The notes under the pieces were generated by a model. That model had not been told where the DNA came from. It made no database searches and saw only the letters and a list, made by a program, of their open reading frames with translations. A program made the position numbers and the translations under genes. Shown here in pieces: positions 19,110 through 29,135 of a stretch of 48,227 nucleotides of DNA (position 1 is the first letter of the stretch; each line of letters opens with the position of its first letter). The stretch is from Clostridia bacterium. Lineage in GTDB: Bacteria > Bacillota > Sulfobacillia > SLMV01. The DNA lies in contig PXCI01000001.1 in assembly GCA_003566675.1 (NCBI GenBank), positions 1 to 48,227 on the forward strand. Direction: 5' to 3'.

Positions 19110-21821
19110 TCAGGTCTCAACAACCAACCGTCTACCGGTGATACCCAGCAAAACTCGCTCTGCAACGGGACCTACCACGGCCGCCCCTGCACAGATCAAA
19201 AGCGCCGTGACATCCAGGGGCACCAGGCGCATGATCCCCGCCAGGGCCGGAACATACAGGACTGCCAGCAGGATGCCAAAAGATGACAGCACCGCAACAG
19301 CCAACCCGGGATTTGTGGCCAGGATGGTCCCGGTCGTGCCGCCCATGTAGTGGGTCTCGCAGGCGTGGATGAGCTGGGAGAGCACAATGGTCACCAGCGC
19401 AACGGTCCGGGCCTGTTCCAGGGGACTGCCCGCGGCGATAAACAAGGCGTAGTTCGCCATACTAACGAGTCCGATCAAAAGACCACGGCCCATGATCCTG
19501 CTGCCCAGCGCCCCGCTGAAGACACTCGCCCTCACGTTCCGAGGGGGGGCGTTCATCAGGCTGGCATCCGAGGGTTCCATCCCAAGGGCCATGGCCGGCA
19601 GTCCATCCGTCACCAGGTTCACCAGCAATATCTGCGTGGGCAAAAGGGGATGGGGCAGGTTGACCAGGGTCGCCGCCAGCATAAGCAGAAGTTCGCCGAT
19701 GTTGCACGAGAGCAGGTAATAAATGAACTTCCGAATGTTGCGAAACACGCCCCGTCCCTCGCGAATGGCTGCCACGATGCTGGCGAAATTGTCATCCAGC
19801 AAGATCAGGTCCGCGACCTTCCGGGTCACGTCCGTCCCCGTCAATCCCATTGCCACGCCGATGTGGGCCTCCTTCAACGCCGGGGCGTCGTTGACGCCAT
19901 CACCGGTCATCACCACGACATGCCCGGCATCCCTGAGTGCGCGTACGATCCGCAGCTTCTGCCCGGGTGTCACCCGGGCAAAAACCCGGTGTTTTCTGAC
20001 CATATAACGAAGCTCCGCCCGGTCCGCACGATCCAGGTCGTCCCCGGTTGCGACCGAACCATTCTCCCCGATCATGCCCAGCCTTTGGGCCACGGCCCGT
20101 GCCGTCAGCGGGTGATCCCCGGTGATCATGATGGTGTGAACCCCCGCAGCGGCGCACTCCCGCAGCGCTTCCCGGCCCTCGGGCCGCGGCGGGTCCAACA
20201 ATGCCAGAAAACCCACCAACGTCAGATTCTTGTGCTGCTCGTCGGTGACCCCCTCCCGCAGCTGCCTCGATGACAGGGTCCTTTCTGCCAGGGCCAACAA
20301 TCGATAGCCCCGACCGCTGAGATCCTCCACCACCCCCAACAGGCGCTGCCGCTCTGATCCGGTCAGGGGGCTCACGCCCTTTCTCTGCAATGCCCAGGTC
20401 GAGCTGCACATCTGCATGACGGTCTCCGGGGCACCCTTGACGAGCAGTGATGGAATCTTCTGCCCTTTTTCAACCCTTGTTCCCCACACGGACATGCACC
20501 TGCGCGAGGAAGCAAAGGGAACGGACCCGGCGCGGTTAAAGCTCATAGATGACAGCAGCCTCGCAGGCCCAACCTCGAGCATTTCCTCGGCGGCCTCGAC
20601 CAGGGCGAGATCCGTTGGGTCCCCTGGACGCTCAAAGCCCTCTCCCCCGGTTCCCATCTCGACATCGGAACACCACGCCCCGTATAAAAGGCTCCGCCAG
20701 AACGATTCCGGCCTTCTCCGGCCCGATGCTCCGACGGGCATGTTGCGCCCGCCAATGGAGATGATCTCGAGTTCGAGGTGGTTCGCCGTCAGCGTTCCCG
20801 TTTTGTCAGAACAGATCACGGTCGCACAACCGAGGGTCTCCACGGAGTGGAGATTCCGAACCACCGCTTTCTGGGACGCCATCCTCTGCACCCCCATGGC
20901 CAACGCTACGGTAACCACAGCGGGCAGTCCCTCTGGGATGGCCGCCACAGCCAGGCTGACCCCGGCCAGGAACATATCGTAGGGGGGTTTGCCCCGAAGC
21001 ACTCCCAGGATCACGATCAGAGCCGAGATCAGCAGGCACCCGACGAGCAGAACGTGACCGAGTCGCTCGAGGTTTCGCTGAAGTGGAGGTTGATCGTCCT
21101 CCGCCTCCTCCTCAAGCATGCTGGCGATGGCTCCGAGTTCTGTGTCCAAACCCGTGGCCACCACCACCACCGTCAAGCCCCCGTTCACCACCCCGGTGCC
21201 GTGATAGACCATGTTGCGCCGATCCGTAAGATGGGCATCCTCTGACACTACAGTTTGCCCCTTCCCGACCGGAACCGATTCTCCCGTCAGGATGGCCTCA
21301 TCGCATGCCCCCTCACCGTTTCCGAGCAGCCGGGCGTCGGCTGGCACCTGGTCGCCTGGTGCCAATACGACAATGTCACCTGGTACCAGTTCGCTGCTGT
21401 CCACGAACTTCAGAACACCATCACGGCGGACCTTCACCTTCTGGGACGCCATCTTTGCGAGGGACATCAGGGCCGCTTCCGCCTTGTATTCCTGGAGAAA
21501 ACCCAGGATGGCATTGACCACCACGATCGCAAGGATCACGATTGCCTCGACATGCTCTCCCAGGAAGAAGGCGATGGCGGTTGCCCCGAGCAGCACCAGG
21601 ACCATGAAGTCCTCCCACTGCCGGGCAAAGATCCCCCACAGATCCGGACGATCCCGGGACGGGAGCTCGTTGCAGCCAAAATGGTATCGCCGGTTGCGCA
21701 CGTCATCCTTGCTCAAGCCCTGTTCCGGGTCAACCTCCCAGAACTCGAGAACCTCCTCCTGATCCATCGCGTGGAACTGGGGTGCAGGGGACTTCAGATC
21801 ACTCACTCCCTCGCCGGGCAA
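19110..21821 (-). CDS. Cation-translocating P-type ATPase (PacL/YloB Ca2+-type)
   Basis: CSDKTGTLTANHLE phosphorylation site, TGDHPLTARAVA, MTGDGVNDAPALKEAHIGVAMG, PEGLPAVVTVALA. Confidence 0.95.
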   Translation of the reverse strand: MPGEGVSDLKSPAPQFHAMDQEEVLEFWEVDPEQGLSKDDVRNRRYHFGCNELPSRDRPDLWGIFARQWEDFMVLVLLGATAIAFFLGEHVEAIVILAIVVVNAILGFLQEYKAEAALMSLAKMASQKVKVRRDGVLKFVDSSELVPGDIVVLAPGDQVPADARLLGNGEGACDEAILTGESVPVGKGQTVVSEDAHLTDRRNMVYHGTGVVNGGLTVVVVATGLDTELGAIASMLEEEAEDDQPPLQRNLERLGHVLLVGCLLISALIVILGVLRGKPPYDMFLAGVSLAVAAIPEGLPAVVTVALAMGVQRMASQKAVVRNLHSVETLGCATVICSDKTGTLTANHLELEIISIGGRNMPVGASGRRRPESFWRSLLYGAWCSDVEMGTGGEGFERPGDPTDLALVEAAEEMLEVGPARLLSSMSFNRAGSVPFASSRRCMSVWGTRVEKGQKIPSLLVKGAPETVMQMCSSTWALQRKGVSPLTGSERQRLLGVVEDLSGRGYRLLALAERTLSSRQLREGVTDEQHKNLTLVGFLALLDPPRPEGREALRECAAAGVHTIMITGDHPLTARAVAQRLGMIGENGSVATGDDLDRADRAELRYMVRKHRVFARVTPGQKLRIVRALRDAGHVVVMTGDGVNDAPALKEAHIGVAMGLTGTDVTRKVADLILLDDNFASIVAAIREGRGVFRNIRKFIYYLLSCNIGELLLMLAATLVNLPHPLLPTQILLVNLVTDGLPAMALGMEPSDASLMNAPPRNVRASVFSGALGSRIMGRGLLIGLVSMANYALFIAAGSPLEQARTVALVTIVLSQLIHACETHYMGGTTGTILATNPGLAVAVLSSFGILLAVLYVPALAGIMRLVPLDVTALLICAGAAVVGPVAERVLLGITGRRLVVET

Positions 21822-22322
21822 ACAGCATAGGTCTGCGCCAATACCTATTCAGACCGGATCCATGCTATGAATGACCCAGGCTCCAGCGCCCATCAGCCTG
21901 TCCCTCAGGGGCAAAGAGCATCACTGGTGATTCAGCGCCTCGCGAATGATGACCGCCTGGCTCTGGCGTGTTTCGAACGCATGCAATCTGAGGGCCTCAT
22001 ACTGGTCTTTGTCAATCGGATACGAATGGGATTCATGTCCCCTGCTGCATATGCTGTACTATCTGAGCATAATCCGGCTGTTGACTGTTTGAAGTTATCT
22101 ACAACCAAAACAGGCGTTCTAGCGTTCTACTTTCATCGGTGCACTACTTTCCAAAGAAAAACAGGACAGGATTGGATGCTTTATATCTAGAAAGAATTGG
22201 TCAAGATAGACTACAGTCTCTAACACGAGAAAGGAAGTCGTTTGAGGAATGAAAGCGAAAAGATCGAAAGGCGCCATGGATTATAACCGGAGTAATGGCT
22301 AATTCGGTGAAAGGAGTGGCTA

Positions 22323-22826
22323 ATGGTACGACGTTTGCGCATAATTGGAATATGCTGCTGGATCATATTGATGTCGTTGATGTTTAGTGGGTGTGGTTCT
22401 TCTGCAGTCTCGTCTTTACCTGACAACGAAGAAATTAAAGCAGCTCAGGACGAAGTACCGTTTACTATCCTTCTCCCCAGGTACCTTCCTGACGGATACA
22501 CTTTCTCCCAAATACAGGTGGTGGGCCCCCCGCCCGGAATACAACAGAAAAACCCAAGGTATACAGCTTCACTAGTCTTCGGCAACGGTGATGAGGGTTA
22601 TCTAGAAATCACCGAATCGAATTTCGCAATACAGATCAGCGATTACACTGATGTCATCGAGCTGTCCGAAACGACTACGGCCGAGTTGAAGGTTTGGGAA
22701 CTCCCTGACGGCAGAACGATGCTCGCATTAGCTTTCAGCAGCAATGAGGTCGGCATCATGGTCAGTGCAGCAGAGTTATCCCAATCAGAAATAATAAAGG
22801 TGGCTGAGTCCCTGTTGAAAGACTAA
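22323..22826 (+). CDS. Lipoprotein, DUF4367-like
   Basis: Signal peptide with LMFSGCGSS lipobox, then PFTILLPRYLPDGYTFSQIQVV. Confidence 0.65.
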   Translation: MVRRLRIIGICCWIILMSLMFSGCGSSAVSSLPDNEEIKAAQDEVPFTILLPRYLPDGYTFSQIQVVGPPPGIQQKNPRYTASLVFGNGDEGYLEITESNFAIQISDYTDVIELSETTTAELKVWELPDGRTMLALAFSSNEVGIMVSAAELSQSEIIKVAESLLKD

Positions 22827-22889
22827 GGGTACTGGAGGGTCAGACCAACTGGTGCGCAACTGCCGACTCCCCGCCAAAGACGAGGAGAT

Positions 22890-23120
22890 TCTCGCATGTC
22901 AGGAAGGATACTTCTGTTCAAACTGCACGGCTCCCTGAACTGGCCAGTATCAACTGATGGCTCAGTTTCAATCTATGAAAACTGTCGGCCGGTATTTCGC
23001 AAGGGCGGTAACGCTGCTGTTGTGCCACCAGTTCCTCGGAAGAGAGCCCCGGAATGGTTGTTGCCTGCCTGCAACCAAGCCCAGGAACGTCTCGCCGGAT
23101 CGGAGGTCTGGTTGCTATAT
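22890..23120 (+). pseudogene. Fragment of a SIR2-like domain protein
   Basis: RILLFKLHGSLNWPVSTDGSVSIYENCRPVFRKGGNAAVVPPVPRKRAPEWLLPACNQAQERLAGSEVWLL carries the KLHGSLNW / PP..K..PEWLLP.W-like signature. N-terminal domain and the usual GYSLP.D tail are missing. Confidence 0.6.
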
Positions 23121-23347
23121 GCAGGCTGCTGTAGCCAGGAATCACATCCTCGACCTCCGGAAAGGCTGCCCCCCAACTGGAAGACCAGGTGGTGGAGAGC
23201 GGCGTTGAGCTCCACGAGCCGGCATCGGCTACCTGCACCATTTTTGCTTCCTGGATTGCCGTGCGTATATCGATGGTAACCCGGCCAGCGCCGCACCTCG
23301 CGGTTCGGGGTTCCATGGGCCGGCGGATCGATCAAGAGTCGTTCTGT

Positions 23348-23374
23348 GCTGGCTCCCCGGGCTGGGGAGCCAGC
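23348..23374. repeat. Perfect 11-bp inverted repeat with 5-nt loop
   Basis: GCTGGCTCCCC-GGGCT-GGGGAGCCAGC. Confidence 0.7.
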
Positions 23375-23574
23375 CGTGCTCCAAAATGCTGCCACGCCAT
23401 CCCTCAATTAATCCCGAAACCGAGGTTCTCCGTCAGGGATGCCGAAAGACACGGTTCTGCCCGCCTCCTCCCACTGCCCCGTTCCCAACCGTACCCCATT
23501 CATGGACGGGTCATAGCAATGCGTCCCAGGAAAGGCACTGGCATCCTCGAATTCTGGGGCAGTCAACGTACGTG

Positions 23575-24990
23575 CTACGGTGCCTCAACCCTAAACACCA
23601 TCATCTTCCAGTGAATCAGGCCTTCGTCCCGTCGTTCCACCAGGTACAAATCGCCATCCGAGCCGCCCACCGCAATCGCACGGGGATGAGCATATGCACC
23701 GTGACGCTCCATGGTCCAATTGTAGCGCATGCTCAGGAGTTCACCGGCGCTGCTGAACACCTGCACCCGGTTGTTGCCGGTGTCGGTCACGTAAACGCGG
23801 TCCTCACCGTCAACCGCCACCCCCAGGGGGCCGTCAAACGCACCGTCTCCGTCGCCCGAGGTGCCCCACTTGTGCAGGAACTCACCGCTGCTGCTGAACA
23901 CCTGCACCCGGTCGTTACCAGCATCGACCACGAAGACGCGGCCGTCTCCATCGACCGCCACGCCCAGGGGGCCATCGAACTCACCGTCTCCGTCACCCGA
24001 GGTGCCCCACTTGTGCAGGAACTCACCGCTGCTGCTGAACACCTGCACCCGGTTGTTGCCAACCTCGGTCACGTAGACGCGACCTTCACGATCGATGGCT
24101 ATGCCGCTTGGGACATCAAACGCACCATCGCCGGAGCCGGCGGTACCCCACTTGTGCAGGAACTCGCCGCTGCTAGTGAAGACCTGGACCCGGTTGTTGC
24201 CAACCTCGGTCACGTAGATCCGGCCCTCGCGGTCTATGGCTATTGCTGAGGGATTGTGGAACTCACCGTCCCCGCTGCCGTGACCCGGTGGCCTTGGCTC
24301 CAGGCCCCACCAGGCCTCGTCCTGACTTCCTGCATAGGCCAAGATCCCATGATCCCCGTACATGGTGCCGTACGCCAGGTACACATCCCCCTGGGGACTT
24401 ACCGCGATACCTGCAGGGAATCTCACGACATCACCCATGGTCCGCTCTTCGACTAGGACGATCTTCAGGGGCCACGGACCTGTTGTGGGAGCAGGTGCCG
24501 CGGGTGGCGGCGGTTCCCATGGTTCCACGGTCATGGCTCCCAGGGACAAACTCTCTTTATTGAAGTGCCCCTGTACACTGGTCCTTCGTGTCAGGTTAGC
24601 TGAGGCAGACGGAGAGTGGATCACGAACTCAGCATCAAACCGACGCTGGTCGTCCCAGGTCATGCCCCCGTGAACACCATCGATCCCCACCGCGACCCGA
24701 TACTGCCCCTCTTCAACAAAGAACGTGGATGTCCCGGAATCATTGAACCCGTGGGGTGCCTTCAGATCCACGGTGATCTCCACCTCACCGGAGCCCCGAG
24801 TGACCTCGAAATAGAAATACTCGGCCCTTGGTGACGTAGAGCTGATCATCTCACCAGGCTGCTCCTGAAAGCGGAGTTCAAGACTGCGATCAGGTCTTCC
24901 TCCCATCACACAACCCGGAGCCACTACGATCAGGGCAATCAACCATGCAACTGCAATACGTGACCAACCACAACGTGCAGTCCGCATCAT
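23575..24990 (-). CDS. NHL-repeat beta-propeller protein, probable lipoprotein
   Basis: MMRTARCGWSRIAVAWLIALIVVAPGC signal; tandem GPLGVAVDGDGRVFVVDAGNDRVQVFSSSGEFLHKWGTSGDGDGEFD units; GGAGAGG SD. Confidence 0.85.
   Translation of the reverse strand: MMRTARCGWSRIAVAWLIALIVVAPGCVMGGRPDRSLELRFQEQPGEMISSTSPRAEYFYFEVTRGSGEVEITVDLKAPHGFNDSGTSTFFVEEGQYRVAVGIDGVHGGMTWDDQRRFDAEFVIHSPSASANLTRRTSVQGHFNKESLSLGAMTVEPWEPPPPAAPAPTTGPWPLKIVLVEERTMGDVVRFPAGIAVSPQGDVYLAYGTMYGDHGILAYAGSQDEAWWGLEPRPPGHGSGDGEFHNPSAIAIDREGRIYVTEVGNNRVQVFTSSGEFLHKWGTAGSGDGAFDVPSGIAIDREGRVYVTEVGNNRVQVFSSSGEFLHKWGTSGDGDGEFDGPLGVAVDGDGRVFVVDAGNDRVQVFSSSGEFLHKWGTSGDGDGAFDGPLGVAVDGEDRVYVTDTGNNRVQVFSSAGELLSMRYNWTMERHGAYAHPRAIAVGGSDGDLYLVERRDEGLIHWKMMVFRVEAP
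23720..24284 (-). repeat. Tandem 141-bp coding repeats (NHL units)
   Basis: The GTGCCCCACTTGTGCAGGAACTCACCGCTGCTGCTGAACACCTGCACCCGG block recurs at about 23720, 23861, 24002 and 24143, period 141 nt. Confidence 0.85.
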
Positions 24991-25725
24991 ACCAATACCT
25001 CTCCAATCCTTCTCAACGCACGTGGCATGGGGCAACCTGGCTCCTGGATCGGGACTCGATGTCTGACTCGAGGCGTTCCGGCACTTCAACGCGTACACCG
25101 GGGTGTGGTGAGCATCCTTGGGAACCGCCACAGGGTCTCCTGTGCGAAACTGGTCCACCCCGGTCTGCAAACAGGGAGCATCATCACTTCTGCAGACTGA
25201 GTGAGAGGTTCGACATCTCTCGGGTCACCGGTCCTGATCGTGTGGCTGCGACACGTTCGAACGGAGAACTTCATCTAGCCGCGTTGCCTGCCTCGGAAGT
25301 CGTTGAGACTGTCTTCTCCTTGTAGAGGCGTAACCCCTTTAATGAGAGCCTCGTCGAACGTCACGGACCCGGCATGAAGTCTGAGCAAGGGGCAAACAAT
25401 GCTGGCGATGACATGTCACGTCAGTAAGAACAGGCAATAGGGCTCAGGCATTGTATCATAGATCAGGTTTCGCAAGTGGTGTTGACCCTACCGTGGCCAT
25501 GCATCCGCGATCGGCTGGTCCATCGGGCCCACAAGATCAGAAGGAAGGTGGCGAATACCAGCACCGATCCACTGCACACTACAACAGCGACTGACGAAGA
25601 AGACAACGGATGACGTCGCCAGGTTTGGACGCTCGGCAGAATGCTGGACGAACTCCATCGAAACAAGGGTCGCTCTTCAATTGGAATGGGTGGACGAGGT
25701 GGTCGGAATAGCCACAACTTGTGCG

Positions 25726-26070
25726 TCAGAGCATCTCATCCAGCTCATCTGCTTCCATGTCCTGGATCACCTTTTGCGACTTCCATGCCCCTATTCAGCA
25801 CCGCATTATTTTCTGGCAGGCTGCCTCACCGACGAGGATATTGCCCATGCACTCATAGGATTTTGAGTCTTTGCTTTTGTAGTGGGTACGGAGGGAGGGT
25901 TTTCCCGCAGGTCGCACATTTCGCTATTCCGGCCAGTAACAGCTGGGAGTATCTCCGCCGTGGATGCACCTTCTGCTTCTCGGTGAGTTTTTTGTGGGCC
26001 TCGTCAAACAGAGGCCCACGGACCGGCTTGGTTGGATATTTGAACCGGACATATTCACGGAGGCAGTGAG
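25726..26070 (-). pseudogene. Decayed large serine recombinase (C-terminal zinc beta-ribbon region), frameshifted
   Basis: Minus frame A: RFKYPTKPVRGPLFDEAHKKLTEKQKVHPRRRYSQLLLAGIAKCATCGKTL. Then a shifted frame: THYKSKDSKSYECMGNILVGEAACQKIM. Then KVIQDMEADELDEML*. Confidence 0.7.
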
Positions 26071-26160
26071 ATCATGATAAGAGGCGCAGTATTCACACTC
26101 TTAGGGAACCGGGGGCTTGAGCAAATGGAAAACGGAAGTTCCCAATAGACCTCAAAGTCG

Positions 26161-26187
26161 CCCCCAGAATGATACGCCTTCTGGGGG
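26161..26187. terminator. Stem-loop downstream of ACR3, possible terminator
   Basis: CCCCCAGAA-TGATACGCC-TTCTGGGGG, perfect 9-bp stem; no T-tract. Confidence 0.35.
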
Positions 26188-26325
26188 AACTCTGAGACCC
26201 CGAGGCCTGCCCCCGGAAGATCCGCCCAGGTGGCGGCTATCTAGACCCTGATACCACAGGTGATCCCTGGATTAGCCTCCGCGTGCTGACCTCGATCAGA
26301 TCGGCCTCTCGTTCGCTCCAGAGCT

Positions 26326-27402
26326 TTACCTGGCAAACTCACCGGTTCTACCGTTGGGAAACCAGTGCCTGGTACGATTCGCAATACTCACCAGGGTGAG
26401 CATCACCGGAACTTCAACCAGAACCCCCACGACGGTGGCCAGGGCAGCACCGGACTGTATGCCGAACAGAGATACGGCCATGGCCACGGCAAGCTCAAAG
26501 AAGTTGCTAGAGCCAATCATGGCCCCCGGAGCTGCGATGCTGTGCCTGATCTTCCAGAGTCGGGCCCACGTGTAGGCGATGGAGAAAACCAGGAAACTCT
26601 GGATGACCAGCGGCACCGCGATCAGGGCGATGTGCAGGGGATTGCCAAGAATCACGCTTCCCTGGAAGGAAAACAGGATGATAAGGGTGAGCAGCAACCC
26701 ACCCGTGGTCACGTTGCCAAACCGGGGAAGAAATTGCTCTTCAAACCACGCTTCCCCCCGACTGTTAATCAGGACCTTGCGGGAGATGTAGCCGGCGACC
26801 AGGGGGATCACCACGTACAGGAACACCGAGGCCACCACAGTACCCCAGGGAATGATGATGGCACCGATGCCCAGAAGCACAACCACGATGGGAGCATAGG
26901 CGAAAAGCAGCACCACGTTATCCAGGGCCACCTGCACCAGGGTGTAGCCCGGATCACCATCGCTCAGGTAACTCCACACAAAGACCATGGCCGTGCAGGG
27001 AGCAGCTCCCAGCAAGATAGCACCTGCCACGTACTGGGTTCCCAACTCTGCCGGGATCAGGCCGGAGAAAATCACCCTTATGAACAGGTAGCTGAGGCCA
27101 AACATGGTGAAAGGCTTTATCATCCAGTTCATGACCGAAACGAGAAAGAGCGCCTGGGGATGATTCTTCACTTCCCGGATGCTCTCCAGATCGACCTTGA
27201 GCATCATGGGATAGATCATCATCCAGATGAGCACCGCCACCGGTATATTCACCTGGTGAATCTCCCAGATGCTCAGGATATCTGGAATAATGGGCAGGAA
27301 TTGTCCAATCCCCACGCCTATTACGATACAAAGGGCGACCCACAGACTGAGGTATTTTTCGAAAAACCCAAGACCACTCTCCTGTTGCTCTGTTCGTTCC
27401 AC
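26326..27402 (-). CDS. ACR3-family arsenite efflux transporter
   Basis: About ten TM segments; YVAGAILLGAAPCTAMVFVWSYLSDGDPGYTLVQVALDN; IAAPGAMIGSSNFFELAVA. Confidence 0.93.
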   Translation of the reverse strand: MERTEQQESGLGFFEKYLSLWVALCIVIGVGIGQFLPIIPDILSIWEIHQVNIPVAVLIWMMIYPMMLKVDLESIREVKNHPQALFLVSVMNWMIKPFTMFGLSYLFIRVIFSGLIPAELGTQYVAGAILLGAAPCTAMVFVWSYLSDGDPGYTLVQVALDNVVLLFAYAPIVVVLLGIGAIIIPWGTVVASVFLYVVIPLVAGYISRKVLINSRGEAWFEEQFLPRFGNVTTGGLLLTLIILFSFQGSVILGNPLHIALIAVPLVIQSFLVFSIAYTWARLWKIRHSIAAPGAMIGSSNFFELAVAMAVSLFGIQSGAALATVVGVLVEVPVMLTLVSIANRTRHWFPNGRTGEFAR

Positions 27403-28264
27403 GTTACCGCTCCTTCCTCATTCATATCTTTACCCACTAGGCCAGCACAGACAATACACTATATTGCTATATGCTTATGTACTGACTTTAGTGCACCGTC
27501 CTGCCGTCCGTCAAGACCATCCACAACAGCATGCGCGACAAGGATGCCGTTCACCACAGGTTCATTATTGCCCACAGATGGATTGCCCACAATTACGGGA
27601 GACACATCATGGTAAGAATTGGCATAATAAGGAGTGTTTGAGAGCCCGGGCCATTTAGATGTCTTTATGGGATGGGTGAACGTAATCACGGGGAAACTTC
27701 CGGTTGCGCAGACGGAAACCCTCGGGGCGCTCCACCTGTCCCCCGTCCCGTGCCTCGGTGCCAACAGAATCTCAACGGCGTCCTGCCCACACGTCATCCA
27801 TGAGAAGGAGGGTATGATGCCAGATCGGATGACATGAGCGAACTCATCGGGATAGTTAGCCAGGCACTTGTCGCTCTATTGTTTGTGTGGTTTGCTCTGA
27901 CCATGCTGGCCAGTCGCTGTTGAGGTCCCTGCTTCATGAGGCAGTGCCGGGGTCGCAAGCTCAACACGTGATCTTCATATCGGTGTCGGCGTTGCCCTTC
28001 GTCGTCCCCACCATTCTACCCTCACTTCTGGGGTGGATGACCCGCGAGAAGCTAGGGTGGCAACACACAGCGCCCCATCCCACCCTATTCTCAGGCTTGC
28101 AGTCACTCTGCACCCTATTGTTGTCTCGCCAGAGATCCAAGCTGCCAAAAAGGGGAATCGCCGGAGATGGATCCCGCTCGGACTGCAAAGAGAGTCACCC
28201 TCAATCAAAGCCAGTAGCCGTCACTTCATATCATCCGGCAGGGTCCGCCAGGGCAACTTCCCTT

Positions 28265-28753
28265 TCAGAGAGGTCGCTTGATGATCATCTCATCGTCAAG
28301 CCAGGTCCCCGTTGGCTCAAAACCCATCTTAACGCAAAAGGCCTCGGGACCATCGGGCCCTGGGTCGCAGCTGGTGACCAGCTCCTGTGCGCCGGGGCGA
28401 GTCCGGACATAGTCCATGAGTAGGTCCAGGGCCTCGGATCCGTAACCTGCGCGCTGATGCCTCACATCCACCATCAGGCGCCATAGGAAGAACTCGGCCT
28501 CTTCCTCACTGCGATCCTCGCCCAGCATGATCAGACCGACGGGGAGTTCACCCGCGTAGATAGCCCGCAGGTACGCGCTCACCTCGTAGTGGCCCTCGAC
28601 CACGGAAACGGCATTGGGTGCCACGGGTCCCCGGGGATCCAAGTTGCACAGGTAGGCCAGGTTCGCAGCGGTGATCGGTCGCAGGCTCACTTGCTGACGT
28701 AAAAGGGCTTCGGAACCGGGAACCCACCTCATGATGACCTCCTCGCCTGCCAT
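28265..28753 (-). CDS. GNAT family N-acetyltransferase
   Basis: LMVDVRHQRAGYGSEALDLLMDYVR (motif A) and EAFCVKMGFEPTG. Confidence 0.85.
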   Translation of the reverse strand: MAGEEVIMRWVPGSEALLRQQVSLRPITAANLAYLCNLDPRGPVAPNAVSVVEGHYEVSAYLRAIYAGELPVGLIMLGEDRSEEEAEFFLWRLMVDVRHQRAGYGSEALDLLMDYVRTRPGAQELVTSCDPGPDGPEAFCVKMGFEPTGTWLDDEMIIKRPL

Positions 28754-28754
28754 T

Positions 28755-29135
28755 TCACCTGTGGGGACAAAAACCCATGGTCTCGAAAAAACCGACAGGG
28801 CCTTCCGAGCCGGGCAGGCACTGAAGGCTCAGGATCCGATGGCCGGGGAACGCCCCCAGCACGAGCTCCAGCATCCTGCACCCGTACCCCCGGCGCTGGT
28901 GGTGCGCGTCCACGAGAAGGCGCCGGATGATGAGATCCCTGGGTCCCGGCTGCACCCAGACGAACCCAACGGGATCATCGCCGGCGTAGGCTGCCCGGAC
29001 CCAGGATTGAAGAACCGTTGATGCTGCTGGAAATTCGCTCACAGGTCGAACTGCTTCCACGTGAGGAAGTCCACTCTCTGGTGGTCCATCGAAGAACAAC
29101 ACCGATCCCGGGACGCCTTCCGGAATGCTTGCCAC
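28755..29135 (-). CDS. GNAT family N-acetyltransferase
   Basis: RRLLVDAHHQRRGYGCRMLELVLGAF and PVGFFETMGFCPHR; next to the 28265-28753 paralogue. Confidence 0.78.
   Translation of the reverse strand: MASIPEGVPGSVLFFDGPPESGLPHVEAVRPVSEFPAASTVLQSWVRAAYAGDDPVGFVWVQPGPRDLIIRRLLVDAHHQRRGYGCRMLELVLGAFPGHRILSLQCLPGSEGPVGFFETMGFCPHR

Noticed and set aside
23720-24284. Periodic repeats considered as a CRISPR array
   Set aside because: The period is 141 bp, the repeats are in frame and encode NHL beta-propeller blades.
25409-25418. TGACATGTCA palindrome
   Set aside because: Only 10 bp, not positioned near a convincing gene start; could be chance.
26365-27615. 416-aa plus-strand ORF antisense to ACR3
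   Set aside because: His/Asp/Gly-rich shadow of the clear TM transporter on the minus strand; no recognisable domain.
27887-28423. 178-aa plus-strand ORF
   Set aside because: Its 3' half is antisense to a clear GNAT gene; no motif in the rest.
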